Source of the DNA: Patella vulgata
Taxonomy: Eukaryota > Mollusca > Gastropoda > Patellidae
DNA: 64,000 nt
Reading direction: 5' to 3'
Assembly (NCBI RefSeq): GCF_932274485.2
Contig: NC_065881.2
Span: 50,540,702-50,604,701 of the forward strand
Both the position numbers and the translations under genes were made by a program. The notes under the pieces were generated by a model, which was not told where the DNA came from, searched no databases, and worked only from the letters and a program-made list of their open reading frames with translations. Positions 11,334 to 24,800 of the stretch are shown here, in pieces (position 1 is the first letter of the stretch; every line of letters starts with the position of its first letter).

Positions 11334-12512
11334 TTTCGCATCGCCATCTTCATATACCTTAGATCAACATAGCAATAACAGTTATGTTATCTTTCCATAT
11401 AATATAGTTGTTTGTTATACTAAAAACTGCTTAATTTTATAATAACTAGAACAGTTTATTTTAATTTTAATATATTGTATATGTGAACTTTATGTAGATT
11501 GCCTTTAAACAAAACAGGTTCAAATTGTAACATCATCTTGTAATTTTACTTTCGGGAATGTACAGATCTATAATAACAACAAAAGATTTCTGTATATATT
11601 TTTTTCTATACGCTATGACGGAGGTAATAGATGTACGAAAGCTTTTAATACTCCCCTGTGTATAAACTTGTTTGGGCTTGTTTTCAACTGTAAAACAAAT
11701 ATATGGTACATTGATTACGATGAGAGCATACTTTGTCATCACCAAGTAAAGCTGGTAAGATAAAAGACGACATTGCACTGCATCAATGGATCCAGTTGTT
11801 TGTCAACAATTTCATTATTTTGATTCCTTTAAACTAAATTACAATTTGGTTTGTGGGGATTTTTTTCGCCATCCACACATGGATGTTTGTAATCAAATTG
11901 TATTATGGGAGTGCAACAGTTGTTAACGCCTTACATAAGACATAAGAATTGCACACCACCATAACGGAGTGCTTCTAATTGGACCAGGATTTCAGAAGCC
12001 GATACTACTGGCTTTAAAATATATTACTACAATAATCAATCCCGCAGAATATGTTAATCTGATAATCATAAGTAGATTCCGTTAGCTCATAAAATATGAG
12101 TGTCGCAGACACCAATTGTCTTAGGACCTAATTGACCGGTGGCAAAACTGTCAGATTGTTATCCGTTAACAATACAAACACAGTCGAAAATCAATACAGG
12201 CCTACATTTTGCGAATGAAAAGATAAATGTTTTCAAAAGGTCATTAGCGAAACCGATTTGTGTGATATTATTTTGTTAATTAATTTTATGGTTTTTTTTC
12301 TAAGGAAAATCATTACCCTTTCCATTTTTAAATGTGCGGTTTTATTCAGATATGCCAATCTTTGTTAAATCTAAAACAACTTTTATTTTTAAAAAATGTG
12401 AGGTTTTAACTTTTATTCAGATATGCCAATCTTTGTTAAATCTAAAACATTTTTTTTTTCAAACACAGAAAAGACAGGATTTTTTTTATAGTATAATAAT
12501 GTTATATTGTTA
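11334..12512. other. AT-rich stretch with a local direct repeat
   Basis: No gene recognised. A segment starting TTATTCAGATATGCCAATC near 12341 recurs at about 12411, giving a two-copy direct repeat with about 70 bp spacing. Confidence 0.5.
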
Positions 12513-12780
12513 CAAGGCATTATGCAAGAGCTAAATCTACCAATTGCAGGCCTTAATTGTTATATAAATTATTGATTAGGCATTAATTAACTTACCAAGA
12601 CCATAATCAACTCTCAAAGCCATGGGATGACGCCAAAATTAGGTAGATTTAAATACAAATACTTTTTGCGCTTGATGAAATAACCGTGAAAATGGATAAT
12701 GGAGATTTTGTTTATTATCTACCGTAAAAACGGTAGCAATGACAATCGAGGCTACAATGTTATTGTATCACCGATAACTA
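12513..12780 (+). repeat. Dispersed repeat, family C, copy 2
   Basis: GCATTATGCAAGAGCTAAAT, CTACCAATTGCAGGCC, TTATATAAATTATTGATTAG, CCATAATCAACTC and TTTGTTTATTATCT occur in the same order as in copies 1 and 3. ATCGAGGCTA near 12747 matches copy 3. This is the least disrupted copy. Confidence 0.7.
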
Positions 12781-13024
12781 GGCTAGGAGTGAAGTAAGTT
12801 GACTAACTATAAAAGCGCGAACTGTCATCTCTTTATCTAATCTTACATAATGCCCCCTTAATGTAACCTAATGAGATATATGTATTGGTACTACATCTAG
12901 TAATTTAGAAAAGAACGAATCTTTGCAATGTATCTGAAATCCAGGAAGCTTGCTAATGTGGCTCGTGTTTGTAATGCGGGATTTAAATAAAATAATACTA
13001 TTACATGTATATAGTTATACTTTA

Positions 13025-13290
13025 TGATATAAGCCGCGGGTTCGAAGAGTCTGGCACAGGGCACGATGTATCATAAGGTCTATCATTGAGTCAACTAGTG
13101 TGGTTTTGATTCCCCGGTTGTACGTGACAAGGAGTAGGGTCGACTGTCCAACCTCGTGGGTTTTCTCCGGGTCCTCCGGTTTCCTCCCACTGCTAAACAC
13201 CCCTACGCGCAAGCGAATTATTGAAATAAAATTGAACCAATGTTAGTCCCGAGACGACATAGTTTGTGGCGAGTGGATGTTAAACCCCAT

Positions 13291-13328
<38 letters not shown>
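13025..13328 (+). repeat. SINE family B with (CT)n tail
   Basis: The copy carries TATCATAAGGTCTATCATTG and GAGTCAACTAGTGTGG, a box B-like segment TTTTGATTCCCCGG, then GGGTTTTCTCCGGGTCC, GCGCAAGCGAATTATTG and ATGTTAAACCCCATT, ending in about 30 bp of CT repeats. The box A part of the head is replaced by unrelated sequence. This is a good body reference for family B. Confidence 0.85.
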
Positions 13329-14226
13329 GCTTTTGATAAAACAAATATCTTCAATAGTAGTCATTAAAAATGCAAACCTCCAAAATCTAAAGTGTTAAAT
13401 CAGGGGTTTCTCAACTCAAGGCTCAGCCATAGGTCAATTGCTTGTTTATGATTTACACTAATGACGCCACAAAGAACATTTTATAGCAATCTAGTCTTAA
13501 CGGTGACCTCTCTGTAGAATATTATCAACAACCTAGCCAAGTGACTGAAAAGTTAAATTTAACCCCTCTTCGCTTTATGTCAATTTCAATAATACTGATA
13601 TAATCGATACAGCAGAACACCAACATCTTGGGCTAATATCCATTCCTTGGGACAGTGGATCGTTTATATTTACTGTCTTATTATTAAATTAGGTAAACTT
13701 GTTGATGTTCTTAGAAGTTTCAAGATTATCAAGGAAATCATTAGAGATTATATACAAATCATTCATTTTCCCAATATTCGATTAGGCTACTCTGATTAGA
13801 TTTTTGATAAATGGGGCAAAGTTGACTACGAAAACTTTAAATATCAAACTCGAAGACTTTAGAATTATTTAACATTAAGAAACTCGGTTGAAGATACATT
13901 ATACAACATGTTATATAAATGTATATCTATTTACATCCCACTTCTACCTCGTTGCCACTGGCAACCTTTGATAAAACTGCCCCGTTTATTTCCAATACAG
14001 GTATAAAAGTATCCGTGTATCAGAAATGAACAGTCCGCTTTCCATAAAAAGTAGGCCTACTATTCATTTCCGACAAATGAACACTTTAAACAAGCAGGAT
14101 GAAAACACACGCCTAGAAAGTCATAAATTTTATTACAAATAAATTTCAACGGACGAACCATCCACCGATGCACACTTCACCAGGATTGACCCACGTTGTG
14201 CAGTGTCCTTTACATTACGTTTAATA
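13329..14226. other. AT-rich stretch, nothing identified
   Basis: No convincing frame, RNA gene or repeat structure. Confidence 0.5.
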
Positions 14227-15761
14227 TATACTATTCAAAAAAAGTAGGGGATATTTGATTTTGGGGGCATAATACTAAAATATGCAAATGACTACGAAAA
14301 AAGTCACTATAAAACCTAACAGAAGAAACATTTCCAGTTACATGTGACGCCCAAACGCACCAATAGCTACCGCATGGAATGCAGGTGATGCTTGGGATCA
14401 TCATGGGGGTCCAACCCAAGATTTGCACGACTCTGACTTTGAATGTTACAGTCATTGTGGCATTGAATTCCAGGGTGGAAACATCAGTTTAATTGTTTTA
14501 GTGACCAGAAAACAAATTTTGATATGCGTCGGCTTACCCAAAATGAAAGGTTACGTGCCCTTGGCATGCTACAGATCGGCACAACACAGGCGGTTGTGGC
14601 GCGGACGATGAATGTTTCTCAGTCTGTCATAAGCAGGCTATGGTCCAGATACCGTGATACACAATCTGTACAGGACAGACCACGCTCAGGTCGACCAAGG
14701 GCGACAACTCAAGCCCAGGATCGATTTATCCGTACCTTGGCCTTGAGAAATCGTGTCATCACAGCAAATCAGATCAGCGCTCGTCTTCAAACAGACACTG
14801 GTGTGAGAGTGAGTGGCCAGACGATTCGGAATCGACTGCATAGGGGTCACCTTCGCGACCGACGTCCTCGCGTGATCCCTTGTTTGAGAGATCATCACAT
14901 TCAGGCAAGACGTCGTTGGTGTAGGGATCGTCAACACTGGGATAATCGACGCTGGAGCAATGTGATGTTTTCAGATGAGTCAAGGTTCACTGTTGATTTT
15001 TTGGACAGACGTAGGAGGGTGTGGCGTCGTCGAAACGAGCGCTTCCAAGACGTTAACGTCATCAGACATGATCGATTTGGGGGTGGTTCTGTTATGGTGT
15101 GGGGAGGCATCACTGTTGCTGGAAGAACGGCTTTACATGTTGTTGCAGGGCGTGTTACAGGCCAGTACTACCGGGACAACATCTTGGCAGTCAATGTTGT
15201 GCCGTTCGCACGACGTCATGGCCGCCGTTTCATCTTCCAGGATGACAACGCAAGATGTCACAGGGCCAGGATCGTTACAGGTTACCTCCAACAACAAAAC
15301 ATCACCACATTACCTTGGCCAGCACTGAGTCCCGACCTCTCCCCCATCGAGCATATCTGAGACATGCTTGGACAGAGGTTACGTCAACGTCAACAACGTC
15401 CTGCCAATGTCCAAGAACTTGCTGCTGCGTTGCAACAGGAATGGGACAATCTGGACCAAAATGACCTTAGACGTCTCATTAGGAGTATGCCACGTCGGAT
15501 CAATGCTTGTTTGGCAAACAGAGGAGGATTTACCCGTTACTGACTTGGTTGTGATGCTGTGGTAACTTTGCTGTTTGACCCCGGGTATCATTTTACCCTT
15601 ATAATGGTCAGTCTGTGCCTTACTTAGTCTAACGATCATTTGGAATAAATCGATGAATGTGAACTTCATTTCATTTTGTCATTTGTTTCTTCGTCAGTTT
15701 CATTAGGTGACTTTAATAACACTTAAAAATCAAATATCCCCTACTTTTTTTGAATAGTATA
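14227..15761 (+). mobile_element. Tc1-like DNA transposon, nearly intact
   Basis: A 1.5 kb element with inverted repeats of about 33 bp (CTATTCAAAAAAAGTAGGGG then ATATTTGATTTT) that look identical at both ends, flanked by TA on each side. One transposase gene fills the interior. The lack of visible arm divergence and the single defect in the gene suggest a young insertion. Its ends are close relatives of those of the shrunken elements at 7124 and 10550, but the internal non-coding parts differ, so it is a related subfamily and not their direct parent. Confidence 0.9.
14524..15543 (+). pseudogene. Tc1-like transposase with one premature stop
   Basis: A frame of 340 codons, the normal length for the family, starts at ATG 14524. 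It contains an N-terminal helix-turn-helix (about 1-45), the motif SGRPRA (55-60), and a DD34E catalytic triad: D151 in FSDESRF, D241 in QDDNARC and E276 in DLSPIEHI. Codon 279 (15358-15360) is TGA where relatives have Trp (E-H-I-W-D). After it the same frame is clean through LIRSMPRRINACL to the terminal F-T-R-Y and stop at 15541-15543. As read, the product stops just past the catalytic Glu and loses about 60 residues. One G-to-A change or a base-calling error could account for the stop. Confidence 0.9.
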
Positions 15762-18050
15762 ATAGCAGCTCTATGTTCACCGACTTTGTCAAAACAACTT
15801 CGTCTTTCAATACGGAGTGCAGTCTAAAGAAAAACACGTGACTGTTTTACGCTCAGGGTAACGCAGCAAGACGCACGTGTAAATACTACTCTGGTCCTTT
15901 CTCACTGCGAAATCATTCTACCACGAAATGTAACGTGGGGCACAGAAAGGGATAAATGAAAGAGCAGAAAGTATTTGTCCCATTTCGCTTGACACGACTC
16001 GATAATAAATACTATTTTTCACATTTCGCTTCACAATACTCGATAGAAATGTGATGTAAGTATCTTAACTGCCACCAGTTCGTATATCTATCTATCACAT
16101 ATTTTTCCGTGTCGCGGTCACTATTTGCAATATTTTGGGCGCTATTGACAATACTTTTGATCTTAATTGCCACCAGTTCGTCTGATTATCCCCAACTTCA
16201 ACAGCAAGCTACTCATTTGTCTGATCATTCTAGTTCGTTCGATTGGTTTTACTTACTGTGGATGATATTGATGATGATGACGATGATGATGATGATGATG
16301 ATGATGAGATTATACTTATCCGTATCTCATGATTATTATCTAAAGCCATATTATAAGAAATTCTTTATAAGTTGGAAACGGATGAATATAAACTTTAAAG
16401 CTTGTCCGAATTTTGAATTTGTTAGATCACTACCAGATATTTCATACAATACAGTTGAACTAGTGGTTGTCATGTTAACGAAATCTTAAACAATTGAAAA
16501 CCGAAATATTAGATATTCGTCTATTATACTTTATTAATCTGTAGTCTTTCCGTGTTCCTGGTGTGGGAGTGGGGGTTAAAATAAATTACAATAAACTCAC
16601 CATTACTGAATAACCCATACAATATCTTTAATAACCCCGAGATCGACATAACCTACATCGCAAGAGATTACAACGGATTTAAGCAAGCTAGAAAAATATT
16701 TTATTTGGTAAGGGCTAAGATCTATTTCCATGTAATACTTTTGAATAGCAATGGTTATTTAAGCCGATTGGCTACTGAATGACAAATTGCTTAGAAGTGC
16801 TGGCTGAAAAAACAGAGATGTTTATAAAAGGTTACAGATAAGTTAATAAGGGATAAAGATTTTACTAAATGCAATAAACAGTAGGAATACTCGGGGTTAC
16901 GTATCATCAGGGTCGTGGTAGCCGATGATTTCGCATGAGGAACAAGAACCCAATTTTTATATCGTTAAGGAGGGTCGGGGTTTGAGAGGGCCTCTGCCCT
17001 GGAGTATGAATTTGGGGCAGTGTGAATATGCTAGATTCGATTTGCTGCATGCCAGACATTTTAGGGCCGAGGCGCAAAACCTGAAGCAGGAGCGAATAAC
17101 CTATGACCCAAAGCTCATCACTGCGTCCCTTCATTCATCCATTGTATTTATCAATTATAAACAGACTGTGAGGCCCGTCATAGCTTTGACTAAACAAACC
17201 ATACAGGCAATTCCTTGGTACCTGGTTCCTGGTCCAAAAGAAATTATTGCTTAATCGACTTATCCAATGCTGTCCTTCGTCCTTCTTAAGTTCACCACTG
17301 GACCATCCTGCAGATGGAAACGGATATCCCACCGTCTTACCACCCCTTTAACAAAGTAGATATATGAGACTAGATAATCAGTGGGCGATCTTTTGTCGAG
17401 ATTTTTGTTATTTTTGCAATTTATTCGTCGGCAATATGCCTTTTAATATCCATTACTTAAAGGCATAGTGCACTTAAATATGACAGATTATTTTGTTCAT
17501 GGATTGTTTTTCGTCTGTTAATATAGCGTACAGCTAGCATTCTATCTTTCTTCAATTTTGTTCAATTTTCAGTCCATTAAAAAGCTTTATTAAACAGTGA
17601 AGATGGCTACTATATTTAACACTTCAATACTAAGCCACAGCTTTGATTAATGGGGTCTTGTTACGTGTAACTAGGATAATTGGATTGTGGAATCTTGTTG
17701 AAACGAAATAGATAGCAGTTACTGTATACCACAACCAGCTTGACAAACTAATCTTAGAGGAAGAAATAAAGTGTTATGTCTTGCAAGGATTTATTTCCAA
17801 CAGTGTGAAGTAAGTCAATGACAGTTTGAAAAATTTCAATTGAAATTAGCACCCGCCAGACAAAATGATTCTATCAGCAGACGACCATTATTCTATATGT
17901 CTGGACAACCAGTGATTAGACAACATATGTTACATATTGCAAATTATCGTCAGTATCAGATGGGGAAATGAAATGTCCTACTTTTCTGTACCACAAACCG
18001 AACTAATGAAGATGGCCATACGCAATTATGAGCGACGCTGTTCCCAGACA
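15762..18050. other. AT-rich stretch with a (GAT)n microsatellite
   Basis: A GAT/ATG trinucleotide tract lies at about 16257-16307. An open frame of 109 codons at 16925-17254 has balanced composition but no family motif that I recognise, so it is not called as a gene. Nothing else stands out. Confidence 0.5.
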
Positions 18051-18054
18051 ATGG

Positions 18055-18298
18055 CGTTTCTGCCCAATTTTCATCGAATTCCAACTGTCAAGGGTTCTCT
18101 GTATGTGCACAACAACATACACGGGGCCTTGATATTTTGTCACATCCCAACGGCTAGACGATGTTCCGTGCAAGGCTGAAAGAGGGAAGCTACGCTGGAA
18201 AGTCCCGAAGAACTTTACCGGCCACCTCCCGGATCGAACTCCGTACCTCGAGGTTTACTGAGCAACGGCATTACCCACCGAGCTAACGTGGCCAAAAG
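18055..18298 (-). repeat. SINE family A, reverse orientation
   Basis: Reading the minus strand from 18298: box A TAGCTCGGTGG (18275-18285), box B AGTTCGATCC (18231-18240), then GGTAAAGTTCTTCGGGAC and a body with the usual GTACACATAC and CTTGACAGTTGGAATTCG-like blocks. It lacks the GTTAAACCCC end, so the 3' portion is missing. The head is one of the better preserved in the window. Confidence 0.75.
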
Positions 18299-19540
18299 AC
18301 GAAAAGGGTAACGTAAACTATTGAAATGACTGTCATAATCAATTGGTTCGTAAACATTACCGAATACCCCCCAACCGACGTCACTGACGTCATCAATGTG
18401 TGTGTATTTCTCATACGTGATACGGCAGCACGTATCGAACAGCTTTCATACGGAAAAGGTCCGTATAACATTGTCGTCGTTTTACCGGTTGTTGTATTTT
18501 TTTTTTATTTTTTTTTTTGGGGGGGTGCTACTTTTACACGCTAAAATGTTGTATCATAGCGTTTTTTATGAATCTATGTGTATCCTAGAACACGAAGGTG
18601 TATATTTGATGTGATTTAATCATTATGTTTTCTGTCTGTCTGCATAGCACTCTGGTTGATATACGTGCTAAATGATTATATTCTATGGTAAAGGGGTATA
18701 AACATTCTGAAATGACGCATTAGTGAAACTAAAAATTGCTGTCGAGTCGAAGTCGAAGATCTTTAAGAAGATTCGACATTTTTTTTTTTTAATAGGCCTA
18801 GCTCAGCGACTGTCAAGCGACTTCACTCCCTCCGGGAAATTGTAGGCTAGGCACTTGATTAGTACTGATGTTGATCTTGGTAGATATCTGTCATTATCAT
18901 GCTGGAATAGAACTAAGCCCATGCATACCTACGGAACGCGAAAATCTGCCCAAACTCTAAAACTACATTGACGCAACGTATATACGTGATACGTTGCCAA
19001 AACTCTCTATTTGTTGCAGTTTCGCGTACGTAATTATGGCTATTGTCAAAGGATGTTAAAATGAAAACAATATGAAAGGGACCGATATTCTCTATTGAAA
19101 TCAAATTATGAGTACACAATATGGAGAAGAATGCACACGTAAATTTCAATCTGGTTTGATAATCAAGGAATATCGAGTCAAAATTGTAATTTTAAAAATC
19201 ATTAATTCAAATGTAGTTAACTGCATTATGAAAACAATACTCATGAAATTTCAATAAAAACGCATTTTAATAATTTACTCTACATTATTACCTAAAAACC
19301 TTTCTTTATCATATAAACACAATACAAAAATACATGTACATTTTTCTTTTGATATTTGAACCGAGACTAGGGTTCAATACGTTCATAACTATACAAATAT
19401 ATCTATTGTTTAATAATTGAAAATAAACTTAATATTGTTCAGTGGATCAAATGTTCTCAGATATAGTAACTAAAAACGTAGAAACTCAGAACACTCTTGG
19501 TATTTGATTTGTTTAGCAATTACTGTAGTAACTTTAACAC
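18299..19540. other. AT-rich stretch with T/G homopolymers
   Basis: A T-rich run abuts a G run at about 18498-18524. No gene or repeat family recognised. Confidence 0.5.
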
Positions 19541-19544
19541 ATAT

Positions 19545-19690
19545 CTGCAAGACAAGACTTGGCGTACGTCGTTTCATATATAACAAGATTTCCCTCATAG
19601 CACACTGCGTAGCGTATGTCCGTCTTCATTATCTCAGTTGGAGCATCACATTAGGATGTTAAACATCATTTCATGTATTCATTCATTCGT
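19545..19690 (+). repeat. SINE family A, 3' part
   Basis: TTTCCCTCATAGCACACTGC, GCGTATGTCCGTCTTCATTA and AGGATGTTAAACATCATTTC mark a 5'-truncated, diverged copy ending in a CATT-type tail (ATTCATTCATTCG). Confidence 0.75.
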
Positions 19691-19734
19691 TTGTGATATT
19701 TGAAGACAAGTTTTTTTTTCTTTTACAGTGTATT

Positions 19735-19888
19735 ATCAGTAGGTTCGCCTGTCCAACATCGTGGGTTTTCTCCAGGTCCTCCGGTTTCCTCTCACTGCTA
19801 AAGAATCCCTACGTGCAAGCGAATTATTGAAATAAAATTAAACCACATGTTAGTCCCGAAATGACCTAGTTTGTGTCGACTGGACGTT

Positions 19889-19932
<44 letters not shown>
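19735..19932 (+). repeat. SINE family B, 5'-truncated, (CT)n tail
   Basis: Starts inside the body (GTCCAACATCGTGGGTTTTC), continues through TCCGGTTTCCTCTCACTGC, GTGCAAGCGAATTATTG and CGACTGGACGTTAAACTC, then about 40 bp of CT repeats. It lies just downstream of a truncated family A copy. Confidence 0.85.
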
Positions 19933-19936
<4 letters not shown>

Positions 19937-21690
19937 CAATTATTTAATTATCCATGGAGTGTAGATAAGAATAGTGTAGTAGATAACAATAAAATATCGC
20001 CATTAAATTTTAATAATGTGAACAGGTATCAATGTATAGCTAATGAGAATAGCGACGTGTATTGAAAGGCCAACTCAAGGCTATAGGCCACATTAAAAAC
20101 TCTTTAACCAATGAAAACCCTATTTTATTCTAATAAAGTAGAAATTGCTAGATAATATCACTGTGTACTGGGAAATCTAAACTGATCACTATTAGTGAAC
20201 CATGCCCAACAGTTCCTACTTTTTAATCAATTAACGATTTAAAATGACATTTCCTATTTGATATGGATACAACTGTCGACTTCATTCGGTATTTTGTGTT
20301 GATATGCTGTATGATGACATCCTGTCTTTATTCAAATTCAAATTGTTATGTCTACAGATCAAAACAATATTGAGGTATAACCGATTGTGAGTTTCTGTGC
20401 CGGTAAGCAAAATAAAAATAAAACTAGTAAACTAATGTTTCGAAAGCAAAGTTTAATTGAAAATGGTTTATCATTAATGGAAATAACACACCAGAACAAT
20501 CCAATGCAATACTTCATTTTGACATTAATCAAAAACGTTTGGACTTCTTTAATAAGATAGCACAATACGCAGTATATGATTTCCCTGACGTGACGTTATG
20601 ATGGTCAAAGCCCTTTACAGAGAACTATTTTAAAAAGTGAACAAAATTGCTAAAAAATTAAAATGATTGTCAAGAGCATGGTCTATATTTCTATGTTCAA
20701 GACAACCCCAAATCCTACGAGAACTTCCTTGTATTTGTCTGTTTTGCATATTGAACCAGATCTGTTAGACACTACACAACTTCTGAAACCTGTAGATTGT
20801 ATTTTATCTCACTCAAAGCCTTTCAAGTCAATACACAAAGGAGATTGTTTAATCAATTAAAATTCCTTGTACTGAATGAACCAAACGGTTTCTTCAATGG
20901 AGTAAGTCTAGGTAGGTAAATAAAATAAAACAAGAATCTTTTTTGAACGCTGCACGTTACCAATCACTACTAATATCATCTGATAGATCTTGCCCAATTT
21001 GACACTGTTCAAGATATCAAATTGTCATTTATATTTGAAATATTTTTACAGAAGGAATTTAATATGACTTATAATAGTGATCAGTTAGGATCTATGTTAA
21101 CCGCCGTATTGTGAATTAGTATGCCTTTGTTCAGCACAGATAAATGGACTGATTATTGGTGATTTTCCATTAAATGTCTTTATAAAATATTTATATAATG
21201 TACCAGATACAAACCATAACAACGTGATTAAACCCAAACGACTCTTTAATCACTTGACCTACTATTATGTATATTATTTTAATATCGGTTGTATACCTAT
21301 TGATAAAACAATAGTAGATCTGTAAGTATAGTACTGAGGAACAGGTGAAACATCTTACATGTACATTCATCCTTTCACCTGATGGCATGGTTTTTTTTAT
21401 CAAGGTAGTTATTCCACTATTGTTGTGTATTTGAATCATAATCCGTTAATATATAACCGAGACTAAAGTAAAACAAATGGGAAGTGGAAGACATTAGGAC
21501 TGTGAGATGATTAGCCCTATTGATTTTCAAATTTTATGTGAAGCACTGGAATCAGAAAGGGTGAATCCTGTTGGTTTTCAGCAATCTAGGACTTTCTGTT
21601 CTAGAGATATATTATGTGCCCGGGAAGAGATTGTCGGTAGATAACTTCATCAAGAACAAAGTTTCTACGTAGGCAAGGCACTGTCTCACT
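19933..21690. other. AT-rich stretch, nothing identified
   Basis: Only short non-conserved frames; no structured repeat seen. Confidence 0.5.
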
Positions 21691-21694
21691 GACG

Positions 21695-21890
21695 AGGCGG
21701 TCCCAGTTGTTCCCCTTGTCTGACAGCATGGGGAAGATCTGGAAACGAACGGCGCTTCAAGTAGTTCGGAAAGAACGAAAAATCGAAGCCCCGTGTACTC
21801 GTTGGCGTGCACGTAAAAGGACTGATGACAGTTGGATTTTAATGAAAGAGTGCAGAAACGCGGGCAAGATTACCCTCATAGTACACTGCC
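21695..21890 (+). repeat. Degenerate SINE, family A
   Basis: Recognised by GTTCCCCTTGTCTGACAGC, AATCGAAGCCCCGTGTAC, TTGGCGTGCACGTAAAAGG, GACAGTTGGATTTTAATG and ATTACCCTCATAGTACACTG in the family order. Both ends are lost. Confidence 0.7.
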
Positions 21891-24800
21891 TCTTTGTGCG
21901 ATTCTCATAATATGCATACACTCTAACATGACAACTCACTTGTCTTTTTTCTAGGACCATCCGCCCTCTCAATGCTTGTAAGTTATCACGAACTCAATCA
22001 TCCACTGCGACATTCTTTAGATATTAAGTGAGCTTTTAATACCGTTATCAATCACATATTTAAACCACGGGGGGGATTTATTAAAAATTATTAATTAAAT
22101 GCAAATGGTATATTTAAGATGCTTTATTGGCAAGTTTATCCGGCTTTAGAAATGTCACTGATTTACAATTATTGTTTAGCATCTTTATATACATGTACAT
22201 CGATTTTCTTTTCAAATATATTATTAGTGAAATATTTACAATAGAAAAGCTTTTACACACTTATTGCTTCCATATAAGACTTGTGGCCAAATGTTCTAAT
22301 CGCTAATAATGGTCGGCAAGTTTAAAGTATTTCGTTCTTTCAGTCTTCCGAAACAATCTTTAGTCAATTTAATTTGCCCCCAGGGAAAAACAGTTAAATT
22401 TGCGGCCAATAAAATGCCTTGGAGTAGAACACGGCTCCTTTAGCTAACTTAATATTATTGGATTTATATAGTTCGCTAAAGTCATGTTTTTGCCGATTTT
22501 CAACGATAGTTTACGATTTACAGGGGGTCTCTTCCTACAGAATTAAGTGGATTGTTTTGTTATAATGGCAGTCTACCAAAACAGCTCAACACAAGTTGTA
22601 GAATAATCCTTTTTACTTTTCTTATAGCCTATGTTTTATTACTGACTATTTCTAGAACCTCTAAAACTGATTTCAAACAAGTATGTGCTTTCGGTTACGT
22701 CGCAAACAAAGTACATTAAATACCATTCGAATTCGTCTGTCTTTTATTTTTGTATTCTAAAGAAGGTGCTTTTATTACAAACGTAGCTGGAATATGAAAG
22801 CTCGACAATCAATTCGAGAATCACGTAAGCTTCTTGTTGTAAGGGTATCCAAGATCTGAATCAAAGGGACGCGGATAAGACTTGCTGAAACCCAAGGCAG
22901 TTCTTTACAAACGTGTTCTCGTGTGAGTAAGGCGGCTAGATTGTTAAAAACGTAAGTAGAAAAATTTCAACAAATAGAAAGTAATTTAATTGTTTTCTTT
23001 TCGTGCTAAATTGTTAAAGTCACTGGTCGTCATTCGCAATTTCCGAATAATATCCAAATTAGTAATAAAATCAACATGACTACTATTGATCATTATTTAA
23101 CTTCTCACCCTTCTTATTTGTATCCTTGAACATGTCGCCATATTTCATCGGTTGATGTGATAGAAACTGTAAGCTGTAAATGATCAGTCATTGACACCTT
23201 CTTGTAGTAACTAATATTATATACTAAGTAATACTTCACAGTATTGGAATACTTCATGTACCATTGCAAAATTTCAACACTCGCGTCCAAGCGAATAGTC
23301 CGTGGAACTGGGTGGGTGGGTTAAACGACACTATTGATAAAAAATGAGTGGAGGGGGGATATCCTAAACTCGCATCAAAATCTATTTTATTACTCCGTCA
23401 TGGCGGATTGGGAGGATGGGATTGTAGGTCGAGATATATCCGTGGGTTACCCGCTTTGACTGTCAGTCCCGTAGTATAAAATTGCGATACAGTACACAGC
23501 CTTCTGTTGTGCGTTCAACTACAAGACTGAGTAATAATTTTGGAACTTGTAGATTTTCAATAATACAAGGGTCATACTCCGGTTAGAGCTATGTTATTAA
23601 CTATTAAAGAATAAAATTAAATTGGCGAAAAACATTAAATTTTATTATTCAAGAGCTAGATATACCTTTCCAAAATGTTCTCGCGCAAAGATCTTTTGAT
23701 CAACTCTGGAAATAAGTCCAACAGTCAAGAATTTGATATCATCAGATCAACGAGAACAAGTGGTGACGGTCTTTAACATCATTTTGTATTCCTACAAAAA
23801 CAAAAGCGACACCGGTTGTGCAACACCGAATATGATGGATTGAAGCGTCATATACTTGTAAACACCACGTCCTGTTCCATAATCCAAGACGTCATTTCAT
23901 TGAAATAGGATGGTGGTAGGTATTTCGCATTTTGACCTTCTGTTTTGAAAACAGCATGAATTACGAAATACGGTTAGAAGTCATTCCAAAACAAGCATTT
24001 CGTAAACAAAACAAAAAAGAAATGGTGACACTGTGAACAGGCTATGATAATATAATATTTAAAAAGAAAAAAACAATAGAGACTGGACTTTTCTATATAT
24101 AATGAGAAAATCAAGTTAAATGCTGGTTTATTCTCTACGGAAATAGATAAATGAATCGGTGGACATGTCTTAACTGCCGACCTGCTCAATACAATAGATA
24201 GGAAAGCTTCCAATCATTAAATGGTCAAATTAAGCCTCGCGCTGATTAGTCTTTGATCGAAATTCCAATAGACATGCGAGAATTAACTTTCCGCTCCAAA
24301 GCACGACCGCTAACTGAGGTGTCACCATCCATTGAGAGCTCCAGGGAGCTGTGATAAATTAGCAAGGCGGAGAAAAACAGTACAGGGTAGAAAGGAATTG
24401 AGCAAATTAATTTCAGATCAATCTCAGTATAGGTCACACGCATGGATTTAATGATGTTGTGATTTCCAATAATATCTGACAGCTGTGAAAAAACAACACC
24501 CGTCATATTTGTTTACTGTAAGATCATAAAGTTCGTTGAGCGAAAAATGTGGAATATTAGTAACCTAACTTAAAATGTCAGTTGTATGGCTATTCCTTCT
24601 AGAAGATCTGATATCACTTCTCTATTTGGAAAGTTTACATAGCCCTCAGTACCTACTTTATTTATTTTTACTCAATTGGCTGGCGACTCATATGATGGTC
24701 ATTACTCAGAGATCGACCGTCTACCAGATGTTTGGAATTCAAATTCAATCTAGACTATCGCTCGAATATTACTAGGAGGGGGAGGGGTGTACGCAGCAGA

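Noticed and set aside
14686-15669. Several 60-117 codon frames on both strands over the second transposase
   Set aside because: All are shadows of the transposase frame, which carries the catalytic motifs.
16109-16489. 126-codon open frame with a leading hydrophobic segment
   Set aside because: It runs through a GAT microsatellite that gives a poly-Met stretch; the hydrophobic start alone is weak and no family is recognised.
16925-17254. 109-codon open frame with balanced composition
   Set aside because: No recognisable motif, no splice context and no repeat signature; chance cannot be excluded.
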